NCBI GenBank assembly: GCA_030054275.1 | Contig: JASGCF010000123.1 | Location: 1 to 8,856, forward strand | Source of the DNA: Limnohabitans sp. | GTDB lineage: Bacteria; Planctomycetota; Phycisphaerae; Phycisphaerales; SM1A02 | Length of the DNA: 8,856 nt | Direction of reading: 5' to 3' | Part shown: positions 1 to 7,464 of the stretch, piece by piece | Position numbering within the stretch: position 1 is the first letter of the stretch | Layout: every line of letters begins with the position of its first letter | Position numbers and translations under genes: made by a program | Notes under the pieces: generated by a model | The model's database searches: none | Told to the model about the DNA's origin: nothing | What the model saw: only the letters and a program-made list of their open reading frames with translations

Positions 1-3000
1 CTTCTTGTCCGCGCGCCGTCGAACCCGTAAGCTCAAACAACTTCCGCTTGAGCATGGCATCCTGAATGAACGGTTGCGGCGCGCTTGGCAGCAACTGCTT
101 CGCGCGGTTGTACGGCGCGAGAGCTTGCTCATACAGCGCTTGAGCTTCGGGAATCTTTCCTTCCGCGCGAATCGCGTCACCCATCGCGACCATGATCGCA
201 CCGTCGAGCATTTCCATGCCCACATCTCGGGTTGCACCTGCGATCGCTGCATCGAGCGTTTCACGGGCTGCTTTGACATTGCCTGAACGCAACTCGCATT
301 CGGCAAGCCGCATTTTGAGAGGTCGATCCGCCGTTGGCGTGACAATCGGGCGGAGGTATTTCGCAGCAAGTTCGTACTGTTCTGCGGAGAAGAGAAGATC
401 AACCACCGAACGCGTTGCTTCGCGCGTGGTCGCATCTTCTCGACGAATGGCCTCTGCAAATGCGGCCTCGGCAGCAGCGTTGTCGTCAAGCGCCAACTGC
501 AAGTTTCCAAGCATCGCGTAACCACGCCAACCGGCAGCCTCGCCTGCAGCGGCGGCTGCATCCGTCAGAACTTTCACAGCTTCTGCACGCCGCCCGAGCA
601 CACGCAGCATGTTCGAATATGCAGCGGCGACATCAAGGTTTCCAGGTTCACGCTTCAGGCTTGTCGTTGCCACTTCTTCAGCGCGTTTGCGCCACGCAGC
701 GCGCGTACGCTCAAGAGCGTTCACGCGACCCATGGCGTCAAGTGCGGCCCATTGTTCTTCCGTGAATGAAAGTACACCGCGCTCGTTGTAGATATCCAGG
801 CGATCTGGGCTGGTCGTTGTCAACAGCGTGATCAAAGCGAGCGCATTGCGCATGTCCATCGGCGCCACGCGGAACTGATTTTCACGCAGACGCTGCGCAA
901 GTTGGCGATCACCAAGTCGCGACTCGAGGCTCAGCCACACATCTGTAATTTCTTCGTCGAAGCCTGCAAGTTGGCGTGCTTCACGCAGAACTTCAAGCGC
1001 GCGTTGGGTCACACCGCCACGCACAAGTGCTCCGACATAGAGACGCACTGTTTGCATGTCTGCTGGGCGGCGCTTGTACGACTCTTCGTACTGACGAATC
1101 GCGCCTTCGTTGTTGCCCGTTTCCTCAAGCGCAGCTCCCAGCGCGCGGTACACGACAGAGTTGTCGATGCCAGCTTGGACTGCTTGTTCAAGCACTGCAA
1201 TCGACTCGCGCAACTGTCCCTGAGCGGCGCGAAGTTGCGACTCAAGCAGCACCGCTTGTGCAGGATCTCGCTTCGCTTCGCGTGCCACGCGCACAACTTC
1301 CGCTGCGCCAGCGAAATCTTTCTTCTCAATCGCGTTGCGGAAATCCGCTTCGATCAGAATCGGGTGCGTGGGATCAGCGGCTTCCGCCTTTGCGCGCCAC
1401 TCCTTCGCGCCTTGCTCAAGCCGCATCGCCGCAGCTTCGGTTGTGGCGGCGTCAGCTTCACCAAGTCTCTTCGCGCGAGTTGCCGATTCACGAACTGCAA
1501 TCGCTGATTGGAGGACGCGCAAGTATGTGACGATCGGTTTCATTGCCGGATCGTCAACGGTTCCATCGGTCAGCGTCACGATGCGCTCCACCGGATCGTT
1601 GGTCGCGTACAACGCGTTGAAGCGCTGCAACGCAGGATCCTTGGGCCATCGCGTCATCGCTTCTTGGAGCAACGCACGCCCGCGCTCTGGATCACCTGCC
1701 TGCACTTCAATCGCAATGGCGAAGCGATCAAAGCGCGGATCTTCACCCATCACTTTACGAATGTCCGCAAGCATCTTGCGCGCGAGCGCGTAGTCCTTCG
1801 CATCGACAGCGACTTGTACACGCGCCAGTGCATCAACCATTTCCGAATTGTTTGAGTTCGACGCAGTTGGGTCGGTCTCCATAAGTTGCACGATGCGCTC
1901 TTCCATTGCTGGGGCGTTCTCATCGTTTGGCGCGCGCTCGCGAATCTCACGCACTGTGGTCAGTGCGTCGCGCATGCGGCCAGCGCGGATTTCAAGTTCC
2001 GCGCGCATCTTCAACAGCGCTGGATTTCCTGGCGACAACTGCAAACCACCGTTCACCAAGTCCAGCGAACGGCCCGACTCTCCCAGTTGGAAGTTCGCAA
2101 ACGCAGCGAGCAGGTACAACTCGAGATCGACTTCACTTCCGCGCTTGAACACATCGTTGTACTTCACAGATGCGTTCGCAAAGTCGCCCTTCGCAGCGGC
2201 CAACTTGCCCTCTGCACGAATAAGCGATGAAGGATCCGACGAACCTTCGAGCGATTTCTTGACATCTCCGAGCGCCGATTCAAGCCGAGCGATTGCGGCT
2301 GTCCGCGCTTCGCCCTCGGCTTCTTGTGCTGCGTCGAACAAAATGTCGAATCGCACAAGCGACGCTGCAATGCGATTTCCATCGAATGATGCCGAGAGCA
2401 ATCCGACGGCTGGGCGAGGTGCATCGAGAATCTTCTGCACTTCCGCGAGCGCTGCATCACGATCTGTGTAGCGATACATCGATGCAAGAATGCGGCGATG
2501 GAGCAGTTGTTCTGGGTGCTTCTCGAGGTACGACTTCGCCAATTCAATCGCGTTCATCACGCCTTCGCGACCGCCGCGCGACATGCTTGCGAGCGCTGCG
2601 TAGACCGCCATCGGTTGGTCCAACTTGCCGGCCGCTGCAGAAACGCCGTTCAATCGTTGTTTGATTTCGGGTGCGTCCGCCGAGCCGTTCGCATCGACGA
2701 TGGCGCGCTCAAGCAACGCCGTCGCCGTCACGATGCCATCAGGTGACGCCGCGGTTGCCTCGGCCAACGCGGCGTCCGCCGCCGCGGTCGCGGCCTCAAG
2801 CCGATCGGCGCGGCCTGCGCCCTTGGCGCGAGCCAAGTCATCCACAGCGATGCGTGCAATCGAGCCAAGCACGCGATCGCGTTCTGTGGCCGTCAGATCT
2901 TTCGAGGCAGCAGCGGCCTTCAAGTCTTCGAGCACCTTCAAACGCTGCGGTTCATCCAACGAATCCAAGCGACGAATGCCGGCAAACCCGCGATACGCCT

Positions 3001-3475
3001 TGGCAATTTGCGCTTCGACACCATCTGGTCGCACGCTCGACAACATGTCTGACGCGCGATCGGACAAGCCCTTCCATGACGCAACTCCAGGCATCGCCTC
3101 GCACTGTTCGACCACAGTTTCGAGGTACTTTCGCCATCGCTCCACATTGTCGCGGTCTGCGCGCGCAAGGTTCTGCAATGACTGCACGAACTGTCCGTAT
3201 CGCTCATTCGCTTCGCTCTGCGTCTCGGGAACGACCTTCAGAAGACCATCGTTGTACTTCTCAAGGTACTTGATGTTGTTGGGCTTCTTGCTGACGGCGC
3301 GACCGTAGGTTTCAACGGCCTTTTTGTAGTCGCCTTGCGCGCTCAGCGTGTCGCCGTCGCGTACATATCGATCTGTGTCTTGGCTGCGCCACCACAAGAA
3401 TCCGACAGCCGCAGCGACCGAGATGCCACCAGCGCCAACCACGAACAAGAGCTTGCTATTGATCTTCTTTGCCAT
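1..3475 (-). CDS. Large membrane-anchored TPR-like repeat protein, 3' end outside window
   Basis: An uninterrupted frame of 1158 codons runs from the ATG at 3475 to the left edge without a stop, so the C-terminus is missing. The product starts MAKKINSKLLFVVGAGG. One hydrophobic segment follows at about residues 8-29, ending in WWR, which suggests a single-pass inner-membrane anchor with the rest in the periplasm. The remainder is alpha-helical and rich in Ala, Glu and Arg. TPR-like helix pairs are recognisable at about residues 34-70 (GDYKKAVETYGRAV then KKPNN), 450-520 (GRSLDLVNGGLQLSPGNPAL), 772-805 (ALGAALEETGNNEGAIRQYEE), 984-1010 and 1098-1130 (GKIPEAQALYEQAL). A weak GAGA lies 8 nt before the ATG. 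It follows epsI after 84 bp, in the same frame. The position suggests a scaffold or accessory factor of the exosortase/EPS machinery, as TPR proteins are in PEP-CTERM loci; this is inference. Many repeats are degenerate, so the exact TPR number is unknown. Confidence 0.85.
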   Translation of the reverse strand, partial: MAKKINSKLLFVVGAGGISVAAAVGFLWWRSQDTDRYVRDGDTLSAQGDYKKAVETYGRAVSKKPNNIKYLEKYNDGLLKVVPETQSEANERYGQFVQSLQNLARADRDNVERWRKYLETVVEQCEAMPGVASWKGLSDRASDMLSSVRPDGVEAQIAKAYRGFAGIRRLDSLDEPQRLKVLEDLKAAAASKDLTATERDRVLGSIARIAVDDLARAKGAGRADRLEAATAAADAALAEATAASPDGIVTATALLERAIVDANGSADAPEIKQRLNGVSAAAGKLDQPMAVYAALASMSRGGREGVMNAIELAKSYLEKHPEQLLHRRILASMYRYTDRDAALAEVQKILDAPRPAVGLLSASFDGNRIAASLVRFDILFDAAQEAEGEARTAAIARLESALGDVKKSLEGSSDPSSLIRAEGKLAAAKGDFANASVKYNDVFKRGSEVDLELYLLAAFANFQLGESGRSLDLVNGGLQLSPGNPALLKMRAELEIRAGRMRDALTTVREIRERAPNDENAPAMEERIVQLMETDPTASNSNNSEMVDALARVQVAVDAKDYALARKMLADIRKVMGEDPRFDRFAIAIEVQAGDPERGRALLQEAMTRWPKDPALQRFNALYATNDPVERIVTLTDGTVDDPAMKPIVTYLRVLQSAIAVRESATRAKRLGEADAATTEAAAMRLEQGAKEWRAKAEAADPTHPILIEADFRNAIEKKDFAGAAEVVRVAREAKRDPAQAVLLESQLRAAQGQLRESIAVLEQAVQAGIDNSVVYRALGAALEETGNNEGAIRQYEESYKRRPADMQTVRLYVGALVRGGVTQRALEVLREARQLAGFDEEITDVWLSLESRLGDRQLAQRLRENQFRVAPMDMRNALALITLLTTTSPDRLDIYNERGVLSFTEEQWAALDAMGRVNALERTRAAWRKRAEEVATTSLKREPGNLDVAAAYSNMLRVLGRRAEAVKVLTDAAAAAGEAAGWRGYAMLGNLQLALDDNAAAEAAFAEAIRREDATTREATRSVVDLLFSAEQYELAAKYLRPIVTPTADRPLKMRLAECELRSGNVKAARETLDAAIAGATRDVGMEMLDGAIMVAMGDAIRAEGKIPEAQALYEQALAPYNRAKQLLPSAPQPFIQDAMLKRKLFELTGSTARGQE

Positions 3476-3508
3476 AACGGTGTTCTCAAAGTGCTGTCGA
3501 ATTTCAAC

Positions 3509-3544
3509 GGACGCGAGCAACGGGTTGTCGTCGCTGCTCGATCC
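3509..3544 (-). promoter_or_regulatory. Intercistronic hairpin between epsI and the TPR gene
   Basis: In the minus-strand RNA, CGAGCAGCG and CGUUGCUCG pair as a 9-bp stem with one G-U wobble around a 9-nt loop. An outer GGA/UCC extends the stem after a small 1x2 internal loop. The plus-strand RNA would have an A-C mismatch where the minus strand has G-U, so the structure favours the transcribed strand. No U-run follows the 3' arm, so it is not a standard intrinsic terminator. It could stabilise the upstream mRNA end, limit read-through into the TPR gene, or act as a processing site. Function is inferred; the inverted repeat itself is directly visible. Confidence 0.5.
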
Positions 3545-3559
3545 CCAAAGATCTTTCAA

Positions 3560-4441
3560 TCATTGAGGGCGAGATGAGGGGGCTGCAGCAACGACATCCT
3601 GCGTGCCGCTCGATAAAGATTTCTGTTCCCAATCGGGCCAGTTTGGAAGGCATCGCATGACTTCCGGAAGAACAAGTGAGAGCAGTTCTGCTGCGTCTTG
3701 CGTGAACGGCTCGATGAGTGATTCATCAGGCCCATTCACACGACCCTTTTTCGTGATCTGTACTTTGCAGTAGTAGGCGTAGCGATCGGTGAGGTTGAAT
3801 GCCGCTTGGCGTACGCCGTAACTGTTCGATTCCAGTCGGCCATTTGCGATGAAGAAATATCCGCCGACTTGGCGAATCGACGGATCCTTGGGAGCCTGAA
3901 ACTCGATGGTCGTTGCGACCAAGTCGCCAAGCGGCATCGTGACGCTTTCGATGTTTGCCGTCACAGGATCGATCACATCGAACACTGGGTACGGCTTCTG
4001 GCCTGGGACCTCGTTGACTTTCCATCGAGAGCGATCGATGGCGATCGCGCGTGGCTCTGAGTTGCGCGTGAGTTCCATTCCGCCAACAGCCCAGCATCGC
4101 TCGGGAATGTGCGGGACCGCGTCGATCGTGCCCGTGTAGTACGCGATGTGTACATGCAGCGATCGCGCATCAACACCCATGCCTTTCGTGTAGATGCGAT
4201 CGAGATACCGACGCGTACCAAGTTCCTCAATGAGGATGTCGGTGAACACCGAATCGGTTCCTGTGCGTGACCACTCACCGAGCTTGGTCGGGATTGTGTC
4301 GAGCGGACGGCGCAACTCGACCGGCTCTTTACTTAGGAACACCTTGAGTTGCGACACCAAACCGAAAAACGCAAGACCGCTGAGCGCGAGCGTCGCGACA
4401 GCAATCCAGTACGCGCGTACGGCGGATGCTTCAACTCGCAT
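3560..4441 (-). CDS. epsI: Exosortase-associated protein EpsI (DUF3485 family)
   Basis: The 293-residue product has an N-terminal membrane segment (about residues 9-31, AYWIAVATLALSGLAFFGLV) followed by a periplasmic domain. The EpsI hallmark is present: HIAYYTG at about 98-104, then VPHIPERCWAVGG at 109-121 with the conserved His and Cys (C116). A YFFIANGR stretch near 195-202 occupies the place where many EpsI proteins have YW(Y/F)xxxGR. EpsI-type proteins occur beside, or fused to, exosortases and are needed for EPS production in some systems; their biochemical activity is unsettled. The frame also has a GTG start at 4450 (296 aa). I prefer the ATG at 4441 because a GGTGG lies 5 nt upstream, while the GTG has no ribosome site. 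The gene overlaps the exosortase end by 11 bp, which implies translational coupling. The C-terminal tail after about residue 270 is polar and looks unstructured. Confidence 0.9.
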   Translation of the reverse strand: MRVEASAVRAYWIAVATLALSGLAFFGLVSQLKVFLSKEPVELRRPLDTIPTKLGEWSRTGTDSVFTDILIEELGTRRYLDRIYTKGMGVDARSLHVHIAYYTGTIDAVPHIPERCWAVGGMELTRNSEPRAIAIDRSRWKVNEVPGQKPYPVFDVIDPVTANIESVTMPLGDLVATTIEFQAPKDPSIRQVGGYFFIANGRLESNSYGVRQAAFNLTDRYAYYCKVQITKKGRVNGPDESLIEPFTQDAAELLSLVLPEVMRCLPNWPDWEQKSLSSGTQDVVAAAPSSRPQ

Positions 4442-5441
4442 GCTTGCCACCGTTCGATTTCACGGATGCCTGCGAAGCAGCGTTCTTCGCACCGACATTT
4501 GCGGCTTGGCCCGCGTCAACCACGATGTGATTCAAAAACCACATGATGCCGAGATACGCAAGTAACGCAGGTACAAGCCATAAGAGGCCAATGAAACTGT
4601 GGAAGTCACCGGTTGCAAAGTCCGCGTTCCACAACGACAGCACACCAAGCGTGAAGACGCGCAGCATGTTGACGAACAGCGCTACTGGAAAGCCACTCAC
4701 AACAAGCACGGCGCGACGCCAAAAACCTGTGAGGCCTGTGTACGCAATCGCTACGCCGAGTGCAAGAAATGCAACAAGCATGCGCATGCCACTGCACGCT
4801 TCGGCGACATTCAGTTGTCGCGCTTCGCCATCGACATACACCGAAATCACATTGCCGCTGCGATCGGCATCGATGCCACAAAGCGTCAACATCGCGCCAG
4901 CGCCAATCGCAGACCAATCCTGCATGCGCTCAGTCACCAACTGCAGCAATCGATCTGTGACCGACTGACCAAAGACAATGAAGTAACACAGTGGAAAGAT
5001 GAGGAGTTTCGTGACACGCCATCCACAGATCGCGAAGGCGAGACCGAAGAGTGTGACACCAAGCGCGATACCTTGGGCATTGTGATGCACGACGAACCAA
5101 CTTGGTCCGAACGCCGCACCAATGAAGCCGGCGATTCCAAGCAACATGATCGGGAAACCAACCCACGATGATTTCCATGGCGCTGCGGCAATCTCGTCGC
5201 GTCGGAGATAGACGAAGTATCCAGCAATAAACGGGACAAGCAGTGTGTGTCCCCAATCGGCCGGTTCGACAATCGCCCAACGCACTTGCGTTTGGAAGAA
5301 ACGGAAGAACACTGCAACGACGACAACAGCCAAGATCGCGCCACCAACGACAAGTTGAGTCGCGGTGAGCGTACGCACAGCAGCGCGCGGTTCGACCGCA
5401 CGCTTCGCGTGTGAGACACTGGCTTCATTCGAAGAAGTCAT
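4431..5441 (-). CDS. xrt: Exosortase/archaeosortase family transpeptidase-like membrane protein
   Basis: This 336-residue polytopic protein carries the exosortase catalytic signature. Cys216 lies in AEACSGMR, Arg261 in FVNMLRVFTLG and His281 in DFHSFIG, each next to a predicted membrane helix. Hydrophobic segments are visible at about 28-48, 65-80, 94-112, 124-140, 144-160, 219-237, 243-263 and 285-305. The early ADWGHTLLVPFIAGYFVYLRR stretch matches the N-terminal family pattern (S/H-x-G-x-L-x-P then a helix ending in RR). Exosortases cleave proteins bearing a PEP-CTERM-like signal of motif, helix and basic tail at the inner membrane, and usually sit in EPS loci. No such substrate is seen in this window. 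The first 25 residues are polar and cytoplasmic, and the last 30 are Ala/Lys-rich. The ATG at 5441 has no clear Shine-Dalgarno sequence. EpsI is encoded separately and overlaps the 3' end, rather than being fused. The exosortase subfamily cannot be assigned by eye. Confidence 0.93.
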   Translation of the reverse strand: MTSSNEASVSHAKRAVEPRAAVRTLTATQLVVGGAILAVVVVAVFFRFFQTQVRWAIVEPADWGHTLLVPFIAGYFVYLRRDEIAAAPWKSSWVGFPIMLLGIAGFIGAAFGPSWFVVHHNAQGIALGVTLFGLAFAICGWRVTKLLIFPLCYFIVFGQSVTDRLLQLVTERMQDWSAIGAGAMLTLCGIDADRSGNVISVYVDGEARQLNVAEACSGMRMLVAFLALGVAIAYTGLTGFWRRAVLVVSGFPVALFVNMLRVFTLGVLSLWNADFATGDFHSFIGLLWLVPALLAYLGIMWFLNHIVVDAGQAANVGAKNAASQASVKSNGGKHAS

Positions 5442-5717
5442 GCGCGGGAATACTGAAGCGCTTGCGCGCGCTCCCCAAATCTGAAGCGATCAACGAGACA
5501 ACGAAGAGACATCGAACTCTCGCCACACCGTCCAACCTGTTTCCAACGAGGGACCAACCGATCCCGCGCGGGGAACGGGCGGCTACGCCGTGCCACAACT
5601 TGTGGTTCGAGATTTCTGTACGAGTGCAGCGCATGAGGAAGAAATCACCTGCGGTTTGCTCCCCACCACCACGCCCACATCGCGCGTGCACAGCGAGGAC
5701 ATCAACCGAGCGGGGGA
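5442..5717 (-). other. 276-bp intergenic leader upstream of the exosortase gene
   Basis: No convincing gene lies here. A minus-strand frame at 5691-5425 (88 codons, GTG start) resembles no family I know and runs into the exosortase start, so I treat it as chance. The region holds a 13-bp palindrome (5593-5605), a GC-rich self-complementary CCCGCGCGGG (5563-5572) and a direct repeat CTGAAGCG (5453-5460 and 5481-5488) 28 bp apart just before the exosortase start. No clear -10/-35 pair could be read. The length and these elements suggest that the exosortase-epsI-TPR block could have its own promoter, separate from the lipoprotein gene; this is inference. Confidence 0.35.
5593..5605. promoter_or_regulatory. 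13-bp palindrome, possible operator
   Basis: CCACAACTTGTGG is a perfect inverted repeat with 6-bp arms around one central base, about 150 bp before the exosortase start. A palindrome of this size can be a dimeric regulator site or a small hairpin. Symmetry is the only evidence, and no regulator gene is in the window. Confidence 0.25.
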
Positions 5718-7430
5718 TCAGAAGAACGGCGTATCCGCTGGTGGCGGGCCGAACACATCGTTTCCGAAGTTGCGGTCGAGCAAGAATCCGAAGCCGTAGG
5801 TCATGCGGAAGCCGTTTCGAATCACAGCAAGCGGCAACGCGAAGAAGTTTGTGCCGATAATCACATGATCATCTGGCTGCATATAGATGTCCGGCTCAGC
5901 GCGATTCCGGATGGCCTGCAAATCCACGCGAATCGTTGCTTCACGATCCTTGCCAACCACGCGAATCAGATCGACGCGGTTCGGAATCGCGGTAGGCGCC
6001 AAGCCACCAGCTGCAGAAACGAATCGGCTGAGCGTGAGTCGGCCGTTGGTGTTCTCGAGCTGATAGACACCGATGCGGTTGATTTCGCCATCGATGTAGA
6101 GCAAACCAGTTTGCGGCGGCTCGACATAGATCTGGTCGCCTGGACGAATCACAACATTCAGGTTCGGATCGCCCTTCACGAGCGACTGGTAGTCAACTTC
6201 GATGATGCGCGTGGCGTACATCGACTCTTCGTCGCGCTGCGCAGTGGCGCGCGTCGGACGGGCAACCTTCGCACCGGCTGCCGCGGCTCCGCGCACCCAA
6301 CGATTCGTCGCTGCATCAAAGGACCAGCCAGTTGATGGCGCTTGTGTCGGCTTCTCGGCAGTCGGTCCGTCTCCTACCTTCGGTGTCGTCAAATCATCGA
6401 CATCGACAGCGGGCGCATCGTCCTGACCAAGCGGCTTTCGCGTGTCGCCGATCATTCCTGGTGCAGTGCCAGCTGGAGTTGCGGGTGGTTGCGCGGACGC
6501 ACCTTCCGGCGCGGATGCTGGCTGCTCGGTTGCCTTTTCGGTTGCCTTCTCGGTTGCCTTCTCGGTTGCCTTCTCGCCACCAAGTTGATTGATGAGGTCA
6601 TCGATGTCGACGGACGGCTTGGCGCCGCCACCATCACCACCACTCGCACCACCACCTTGCTGTGCTGTCTTGCCAGCCTGAGGCTCTGGATAAATCGGAT
6701 TGAGCGTGTCATCGAGTGGCGCTGCGCGAATGACAGTCACGCGCTGCGTGGTCGACAGGGTGCCGCCGGCGAGGGCGATCGCTTCTGACAAACGGAAATC
6801 CGGTCGCGTGAGCGCAAAGACGCCAGTCGACTGCACAGATCCCGAGATCGAGAACTGAAAGCCTTGGCCTCGCTCAAGCGATACCGACACCAGCGGGTTC
6901 TGAATGATGCGCGCAGCTTTCCCTTCAATCTCATGCTGAAATTCTTCGACAGTCAAGCCTGCTGCAACAACATCGCCCAATTGCTTGATTGGAATGTTTC
7001 CGGTCTGATCGATCACACGCTCGAAGACTTCCGTCTCACCAGGCGTGATCAACTCGAAGATTTCGATGCGCACCACATCGCCTGGTGCCAGTCGGTACTT
7101 CAATTCGCCTGGCACAAGATCCTCGGCCGTCGGCGTAGAAACCTTGGAGCGACGCACAGACGACTGATCAATCGGATCAAGCCGCGACAACACGGGCATC
7201 GTGGTCGGCGTGGTTTCGAAGTACCCAGTGCGACTTGGATCGAGGTACGAATCGACTTCGCAGCCGACAAGTCCAGCAACTGCTCCTGCGCACGCGATGG
7301 CGCGAAGAAGCCCCTGCCACGGCCTCACACGCGCCGTTGATGCGCGCGATGCAGCGGGACTCGCGAGGGAAATCGTCGCGAGAGGACGGTCGAACTGATT
7401 CGATGAGATTGCGCTCTTGGTCGGATGCAC
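5718..7430 (-). CDS. Polysaccharide export lipoprotein (Wza-like, Poly_export and SLBB domains)
   Basis: The 570-residue product resembles the outer-membrane polysaccharide export (OPX/Wza) family. A lipobox LVGC (Cys57) follows a hydrophobic run, predicting a lipidated outer-membrane protein. The Poly_export domain spans about 111-185, starting KYRLAPGDVVRIEI and ending in IIQNPLVSVSLERGQ. A first SLBB domain starts near 193 (FSISGSVQSTGVFALTRPD, then LSEAIALAGG), breaks off at about 237 and resumes near 405 (YATRIIEVDY, NVVIRPGDQIYVEPP). A second SLBB follows at about 443-525. The segment 238-404 is a low-complexity insert with four EKAT repeats. The GTG at 7430 is chosen because GGAG sits 8 nt upstream and an in-frame TAA lies just before it. 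It leaves an unusually long pre-signal region. A GTG at 7328 would give a textbook 22-residue signal (MRPWQGLL to LVGC) but has no clear ribosome site. Being larger than typical Wza (about 380 aa) is explained by the insert and the N-terminus. It would form the export pore of the EPS module. Confidence 0.92.
   Translation of the reverse strand: MHPTKSAISSNQFDRPLATISLASPAASRASTARVRPWQGLLRAIACAGAVAGLVGCEVDSYLDPSRTGYFETTPTTMPVLSRLDPIDQSSVRRSKVSTPTAEDLVPGELKYRLAPGDVVRIEIFELITPGETEVFERVIDQTGNIPIKQLGDVVAAGLTVEEFQHEIEGKAARIIQNPLVSVSLERGQGFQFSISGSVQSTGVFALTRPDFRLSEAIALAGGTLSTTQRVTVIRAAPLDDTLNPIYPEPQAGKTAQQGGGASGGDGGGAKPSVDIDDLINQLGGEKATEKATEKATEKATEQPASAPEGASAQPPATPAGTAPGMIGDTRKPLGQDDAPAVDVDDLTTPKVGDGPTAEKPTQAPSTGWSFDAATNRWVRGAAAAGAKVARPTRATAQRDEESMYATRIIEVDYQSLVKGDPNLNVVIRPGDQIYVEPPQTGLLYIDGEINRIGVYQLENTNGRLTLSRFVSAAGGLAPTAIPNRVDLIRVVGKDREATIRVDLQAIRNRAEPDIYMQPDDHVIIGTNFFALPLAVIRNGFRMTYGFGFLLDRNFGNDVFGPPPADTPFF
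6529..6576 (-). repeat. 12-bp tandem repeat (4 copies) encoding EKAT units
   Basis: Four head-to-tail copies of GTTGCCTTCTCG on the plus strand (the first copy has one T for C, GTTGCCTTTTCG) encode four EKAT tetrapeptides at about residues 286-301 of the export lipoprotein. The unit is a multiple of three, so copy-number change keeps the frame. A degenerate remnant GCTGCTCG precedes the array. The near identity of the copies points to recent expansion and possible length variation between strains. Confidence 0.9.
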
Positions 7431-7464
7431 AGTCGGAACTCCGGCTTAGCCGTGATCGCGGATG

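Noticed and set aside
902..1507. Plus-strand frame of about 200 codons opposite the TPR gene
   Set aside because: The minus-strand TPR frame runs uninterrupted through it with coherent protein sequence. The plus-strand product is rich in Cys, Arg and His without any domain, as expected for an antisense shadow.
2625..3308. Plus-strand frame of about 227 codons, Ala/Ser-rich
   Set aside because: It is antisense to the TPR gene. Its composition mirrors the Ala-rich helices on the other strand, and it has no ribosome site or motif.
4599..5171. Plus-strand frame of 190 codons opposite the exosortase
   Set aside because: The exosortase on the minus strand is secure. The shadow is highly charged, with no family resemblance.
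5425..5691. Minus-strand frame of 88 codons between the export lipoprotein and the exosortase
   Set aside because: It has a GTG start, unusual composition, no recognisable motif and runs 17 bp into the exosortase start. The region is better explained as a leader.
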